The notes under the pieces were generated by a model. It was not told the DNA's origin. It was given only the letters and a program-made list of their open reading frames with translations, and did no database searches. Shown here piece after piece: positions 60,501-64,000 of a stretch of 64,000 bases of DNA. Position 1 is the first letter of the stretch; each line of letters begins with the position of its first letter. The translations under genes and the position numbers were made by a program. Source of the DNA: Streptomyces sp. CBMA152 (GTDB lineage: Bacteria; Actinomycetota; Actinomycetes; Streptomycetales; Streptomycetaceae); contig NZ_MECJ01000006.1 of assembly GCF_014596475.1 (NCBI RefSeq), forward strand, positions 1 through 64,000. Direction: 5' to 3'.

Positions 60501-61957
60501 CCCAGCGCCGCAAGATCCGCCTCGATCAGCGCGGCCGTCGCCCGCAGCGGCGGCAGCAGCGTGCGCACCATCTGCGACGGCGTGCCGCGCCCCGCGTGCT
60601 GCGCCATGTTCACCGCCGCCACGACCCGCCCGTCCGCCCCGCGTACGGGGACGGCCAGCGAGCGCAGCCCCTCCTCCAGCTCCTCGGCCACGAGCGCGTG
60701 GCCCTCGGCCGCGACCCGCTCCACGATCCGGGCGAGCCCGGCGGCGGAGGTCACCGTGTTCGGGGTGAGGGCGGGCAGTCCGTCGGGCAGCGCGGGCCGT
60801 TCCCCGGGCGCCAGCCCGGCGACCAGTACCCGTCCCATCGAGGTCGCGTACGCGGGAAAGCGCGTCCCCACCGTGATGTCGATGCTCATGATCCGTACGG
60901 TCGGGACGCGCGCCACGTACCGGATGTCGGCCCCGTCGAGGACCGCCATCGACGCCGACTCGCCGGTACGGGCGACTAGCCGCGCCAGATGCGGCTGTGC
61001 GACCTCGGCGGGCCCGAGGCCCGAGAGGCGGGCGCAGCCCAGCTCCAGGACGCGGGGGAGGAGGCGGAAGTGCCCGCCGTCGGCCTGCGCGTGACCGAGG
61101 TGAAGGAGCGTCAGGAGCGAGCGGCGGACGGTGGCGCGTGCCAACCCGGTCGACGCGGCGACCTCCGTCAGCGTCAGGCCCCCGCCCGCGTCCGCGCCCA
61201 GCGCGCACAGCACCGCCAGGCCCCGGGCCAGCGACTGGAGGAACTCCGGGCCGAGCTCCCGCTTCAGGTCGAGCGAAGTGTCGTGGACCCGGCCAGCCAC
61301 AGCATCCCGCGTGCGTCGCGCCGCAAGCGCCGCCTCCAGGTCGCCGCGCGCCGCGAGCAGCCCCGGCAGCACGGCGTCCCGCAGTGACGCGAGGGAATGC
61401 CGGCTCGTATGGCTCACCGCGCTCACCGCGCAGGACGTCCGGCCCGCCCCGTCACGCAGCGGCACGGCCACCGCGATCAGGCCCGGCTCGATCAGCTGAT
61501 CCTCGTCCGCCCACTCCGACGAGTGGTCGGCGAAGAGCGTTCCCGGCGCGCAGCGATCTCCCGGCAGCAGGTCACCGACGCGGAAGGCGAGGGACACCGC
61601 GCGGCGGCGGGCCTCGCGGTGGACGACGCGGGCGCCGGTGGCATCGGGGACGGTGACCAGGACCGACTCGTCCAGTGAGTCGGCGAGCCGCCGGGTGAGC
61701 GGGCCGAGCGCCGCCGGTATCCCACTGCCCCGCAGATACGCGCCGGACAGCTCCATCAGGCGCGGCGCGAGCGTCACTTCCCGGCCGTCGGCGTGGACCA
61801 GGCCGAGCCGGTCGAGGGTGGCCACCACCCGGTCGACCGTCGCGCGGGCCAGACCCGTGGACCGGACGAGTGCGCTCCGGTCCGCGTCGCGCCCGGCCAG
61901 CACGCGCAGCACCGCGACACCGCGTACCAGTGGGCCGACCGGCATGGTGTCGGACAT
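60464..61957 (-). CDS. Tandem IclR-family regulator (two IclR units in one chain)
   Basis: 497 aa from ATG of MSDTMPVG (GGGAGG upstream). Two helix-turn-helix units: RSALVRSTGLARATVDRVVA (~30-50) and LTEVAASTGLARATVRRSLL (~270-290), each followed by an IclR effector-binding-type region. It duplicates the normal ~250-residue layout. Fused double-IclR regulators of this plan control aromatic catabolism (PcaR-like) in actinomycetes. Divergent from the pcaF-like gene with a palindrome between, so that gene is the likely target. Confidence 0.88.
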   Translation of the reverse strand: MSDTMPVGPLVRGVAVLRVLAGRDADRSALVRSTGLARATVDRVVATLDRLGLVHADGREVTLAPRLMELSGAYLRGSGIPAALGPLTRRLADSLDESVLVTVPDATGARVVHREARRRAVSLAFRVGDLLPGDRCAPGTLFADHSSEWADEDQLIEPGLIAVAVPLRDGAGRTSCAVSAVSHTSRHSLASLRDAVLPGLLAARGDLEAALAARRTRDAVAGRVHDTSLDLKRELGPEFLQSLARGLAVLCALGADAGGGLTLTEVAASTGLARATVRRSLLTLLHLGHAQADGGHFRLLPRVLELGCARLSGLGPAEVAQPHLARLVARTGESASMAVLDGADIRYVARVPTVRIMSIDITVGTRFPAYATSMGRVLVAGLAPGERPALPDGLPALTPNTVTSAAGLARIVERVAAEGHALVAEELEEGLRSLAVPVRGADGRVVAAVNMAQHAGRGTPSQMVRTLLPPLRATAALIEADLAALGHSSGAMSAVRP

Positions 61958-62013
61958 GGTCCTCCCAGGGCCGTTGACAGCGCGCGGGGGCGGGCAGAGA
62001 CTCGGCACTGATT

Positions 62014-62029
62014 GTGAACCAAAGTTCAC
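62014..62029. promoter_or_regulatory. Likely IclR operator in the IclR-pcaF intergenic region
   Basis: GTGAAC-CAAA-GTTCAC, perfect 6-bp arms with a 4-nt spacer, between the divergent IclR and thiolase genes. Confidence 0.7.
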
Positions 62030-62109
62030 CGGGCGAACAGGGCCCTTACGCAGACAAGCCGCGCATCACGCGAACAACGCGAGCGGGCCGACGAGCGGGA
62101 GAGATTTCG

Positions 62110-63294
62110 ATGAGCATCCGGGACGTGTACATCGTCGACGCCGTGCGCACCCCGATCGGCAAGTTCAGCGGCGCCCTCGCCGCCGTGCGCCCCGACGACC
62201 TCGCCGCGCATGTGGTGAAGGCGCTCGTCGACCGTTCCCCCGAGCTCGACCCGGCCCGCGTCGACGACGTGTACTTCGGCGACGCCAACGGCGCGGGTGA
62301 GGACAACCGCGATGTGGCCCGGATGGCCGTCCTGCTCGCCGGGCTGCCGGTCTCGGTCCCCGGTGTCACCGTGAACCGCCTGTGCGGATCGGGCCTGGAG
62401 GCCGTCATCCAGGCCGCCCGCGCCATCGCGGTGGGCGACGCGCACATCGCGGTGGCGGGCGGCGTCGAGTCGATGTCCCGCGCCCCCTGGGTGATGCAGA
62501 AGCCCGAACGCGCCTTCCCGGCCGGACACCAGCAGCTCTGGTCGACCACGCTCGGCTGGCGGATGACCAACCCGAAGCTGCCCGCCGAGTGGACGGTCGC
62601 GCTCGGCGAGGGCGCCGAACTCATCGCCGATCGCCATGCGTTGAGCCGCGAGCAGCAGGACGCGTTCGCCCTCGGCAGCCACCGCAAGGCCGCCGAGGCG
62701 TGGGCGAAGGGCCTGTACGACGGCGAGGTCGTCCCGTACGACGGTGTCGATCTCGTACGGGACGAGTGCATCCGCGAGACGTCCTCGATGGAAGCGCTCG
62801 CCAAGCTGAAGCCCGCCTTCCGTAAGGACGGTTCGGTGACCGCGGGCAACTCCTCGCCGCTCAACGACGGCGCCGCGGCGCTGCTCCTCGTCGACGAGGA
62901 GGGGCTGCGCGCCACCGGGCGTGAGCCGCTGGCCCGGATCCGTACGTCCGCCGTCACCGGGATCGAGCCGCAGCTCTTCGGGCTCGGACCCGTCGAGGCG
63001 GTGCGCACCGCGCTGGCCAAGGCGGGGCGGAGCCTCGCGGACCTGAGCGTGTTCGAGCTCAACGAGGCGTTCGCCGCCCAGTCGTTGGGGTGTCTCGCCG
63101 AGTGGCCCGAGCTCGACCCGGCCGTCGTCAACCCGCGCGGTGGCGCCATCGCCATCGGCCACCCGCTCGGCGCCTCGGGCGCCCGGCTCGCCGGTGCCGT
63201 GGCCCATCAACTCGCCGCCGCAGGCTCGGGCGTGGGCCTCGCGGCGCTCTGCATCGGCGTCGGCCAGGGGCTCGCGCTGGTCCTGGAACGCTGA
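62110..63294 (+). CDS. pcaF: Acetyl-CoA acyltransferase, beta-ketoadipyl-CoA thiolase-like
   Basis: 394 aa from ATG (GGGAGAG upstream). Thiolase motifs: active-site Cys in TVNRLCGSGLEA (~residue 90), NEAFAAQSLG, GGAIAIGHPLGASGAR (His) and CIGVGQGLAL (second Cys). The N-terminus (RDVYIVDAVRTPIGKFSGAL) is the PcaF/PaaJ subtype. It cleaves beta-ketoadipyl-CoA to succinyl-CoA and acetyl-CoA at the end of aromatic degradation. The IclR neighbour and an aromatic-aldehyde-dehydrogenase-like gene support this use; general acetyl-CoA acetyltransferase activity is not excluded. Confidence 0.85.
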   Translation: MSIRDVYIVDAVRTPIGKFSGALAAVRPDDLAAHVVKALVDRSPELDPARVDDVYFGDANGAGEDNRDVARMAVLLAGLPVSVPGVTVNRLCGSGLEAVIQAARAIAVGDAHIAVAGGVESMSRAPWVMQKPERAFPAGHQQLWSTTLGWRMTNPKLPAEWTVALGEGAELIADRHALSREQQDAFALGSHRKAAEAWAKGLYDGEVVPYDGVDLVRDECIRETSSMEALAKLKPAFRKDGSVTAGNSSPLNDGAAALLLVDEEGLRATGREPLARIRTSAVTGIEPQLFGLGPVEAVRTALAKAGRSLADLSVFELNEAFAAQSLGCLAEWPELDPAVVNPRGGAIAIGHPLGASGARLAGAVAHQLAAAGSGVGLAALCIGVGQGLALVLER

Positions 63295-63378
63295 GCGATC
63301 CCGGGCCGGGGCCGGTTCCGTCGACGCGGGCCGGTACCGTCGGCGACGGCCCAACTGCTCGGAGTGGGCGCCGCGTTC

Positions 63379-63407
63379 TCGTACGGGTACGACGCGTACC
63401 CGTACGA
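63379..63407 (+). promoter_or_regulatory. Perfect hairpin/operator between thiolase and aldehyde dehydrogenase genes
   Basis: TCGTACGGGTACG and CGTACCCGTACGA are 13-bp arms separated by ACG. No T tract follows; 24 bp precede the next start codon, so it suits an operator or an RNA hairpin. Confidence 0.5.
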
Positions 63408-63431
63408 CACGAGTGAGACTGGAGACTCTTC

Positions 63432-64000
63432 ATGCCCCTGCTCGACCCCAAGACCTGGCAGTCGCGGACGCTGTCAGGGGGTGAGTACGAGGTCACCGAG
63501 CCCGCCACCGGGGAGAGCCTGGGCGCCGTCACGCTCGCCACCGCCGACGACGTCGCGGCCGCCGTCGCCGAGGGCCGCGCGGCGCAGCCCGCCTGGGCCC
63601 GCTCGCCGCACTTCGCCCGCGCCGCCGTGCTGCGCCGCGCCGGGGACCTGTTCGCCGAGTACGCCGACGAGCTGCGCGACTGGCTCGTACGGGAGTCGGG
63701 GTCCATACCCGGCAAGGCCGAGTTCGAGCTGCACGTGGCCGCGCAGGAGTGCTACGAGGCGGCCGCGCTCGCCTCCCGGCCGCTCGGTGAGGTGCTGCCC
63801 AGCGAGGAGCCCAGACTCAGCTTCACCCGCAGGGTGCCGGTCGGCGTGGCCGGGGTCATCGCGCCCTTCAACGCCCCGCTGATCCTCTCGATCCGGTCCG
63901 TCGCGCCCGCCCTCGCGCTCGGGAACGCCGTGGTGCTCAAGCCCGATCCGCGCACGGCGGTCTGCGGTGGTCTCGCGCTCGCCGCCGTGTTCGCCGAGGC
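63432..64000 (+). CDS. Aldehyde dehydrogenase, N-terminal part (cut by window edge)
   Basis: ATG with GGAGAC upstream; open to the last base (189 codons). The visible part has the ALDH cofactor-fold pattern: ATGESLGAVTLATADDV, RAAVLRRAGDLF, and GVIAPFNAPLILSIRSVAPA, LALGNAVVLKPDPRTAV (NAD-binding Lys). It looks like benzaldehyde/vanillin dehydrogenase types. Catalytic Cys and Glu lie beyond the window. Follows the thiolase, so possibly in an aromatic catabolism operon. Confidence 0.85.
   Translation, partial: MPLLDPKTWQSRTLSGGEYEVTEPATGESLGAVTLATADDVAAAVAEGRAAQPAWARSPHFARAAVLRRAGDLFAEYADELRDWLVRESGSIPGKAEFELHVAAQECYEAAALASRPLGEVLPSEEPRLSFTRRVPVGVAGVIAPFNAPLILSIRSVAPALALGNAVVLKPDPRTAVCGGLALAAVFAE

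Overview
The window is high-GC actinobacterial chromosome, almost certainly Streptomyces. Third codon positions are strongly GC-biased, GTG and TTG starts are common, TTA codons are very rare, and the gene content is typical: ergothioneine operon, LysX, DUF6777 lipoprotein, SpoIIE phosphatase, class F sortase, DasR-type and ROK-type operators. From memory, the order sdh / LysR / PAS-GGDEF-EAL protein / two-repeat lipoprotein, and the egtABCD block nearby, resemble the SCO0910-SCO0930 region of S. coelicolor. I saw no tRNA or rRNA gene, CRISPR array, prophage or large biosynthetic cluster.

Layout, left part (1-31 kb): tail of a probable M56 peptidase, DoxX protein, panD with an Asp/Glu racemase-like gene, gnd, an Rpf-LysM-M23 cell-wall hydrolase carrying a TTA codon, a DMT transporter, a FhuF-type Fe-S protein, an SDR with a degenerate catalytic triad, and an HD protein divergent from an unannotated 57-residue peptide gene. 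Then come a DUF6777 lipoprotein coupled to a PAS-GAF-PP2C-HATPase regulator, a wax ester/DGAT-like acyltransferase, an Nei/Fpg glycosylase, an anti-sigma factor beside a LytTR regulator, an ECF sigma gene overlapping tail-to-tail with a mini anti-sigma gene, a CapA lipoprotein, a universal stress protein, lysX, a polysaccharide deacetylase, and a class F sortase with two related anchored surface proteins, followed by a frameshifted proline-rich surface protein.

Middle part (29-46 kb): two-repeat lipoprotein, SAM methyltransferase overlapping an RmdA-like c-di-GMP protein, LysR regulator divergent from a succinate dehydrogenase/fumarate reductase operon, secreted protein, GH18 chitinase with DasR-like operators, a short UvrA-type ABC ATPase, LLM oxidoreductase, HAD phosphatase, dodecin, and an orphan sugar-binding lipoprotein that also has a DasR-like operator. 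A 193-bp MITE-like element sits between that lipoprotein gene and egtD.

Right part (46-64 kb): egtABCD (minus strand, overlapping stops and starts), an exo-beta-D-glucosaminidase (GH2) with a 21-bp operator and its ROK regulator, an APC permease, a flotillin/NfeD-like pair, a LacI regulator, a repeat element, a tandem IclR regulator divergent from a pcaF-like thiolase, and the start of an aldehyde dehydrogenase gene cut by the window edge.

Two themes connect genes. Chitin/chitosan use joins the chitinase, the DasR-like sites, the orphan sugar-binding lipoprotein and the GH2 exo-glucosaminidase with its ROK operator. Cell-surface remodelling joins the Rpf/M23 hydrolase, CapA, LysX, the deacetylase and the sortase with its candidate substrates. 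I did not find one obvious new multi-gene system. The best unexplained items are the 57-residue peptide divergent from the HD protein, the shared C-terminal PGRG-GGLGGS signature beside the sortase, and the sigma/anti-sigma antisense overlap.
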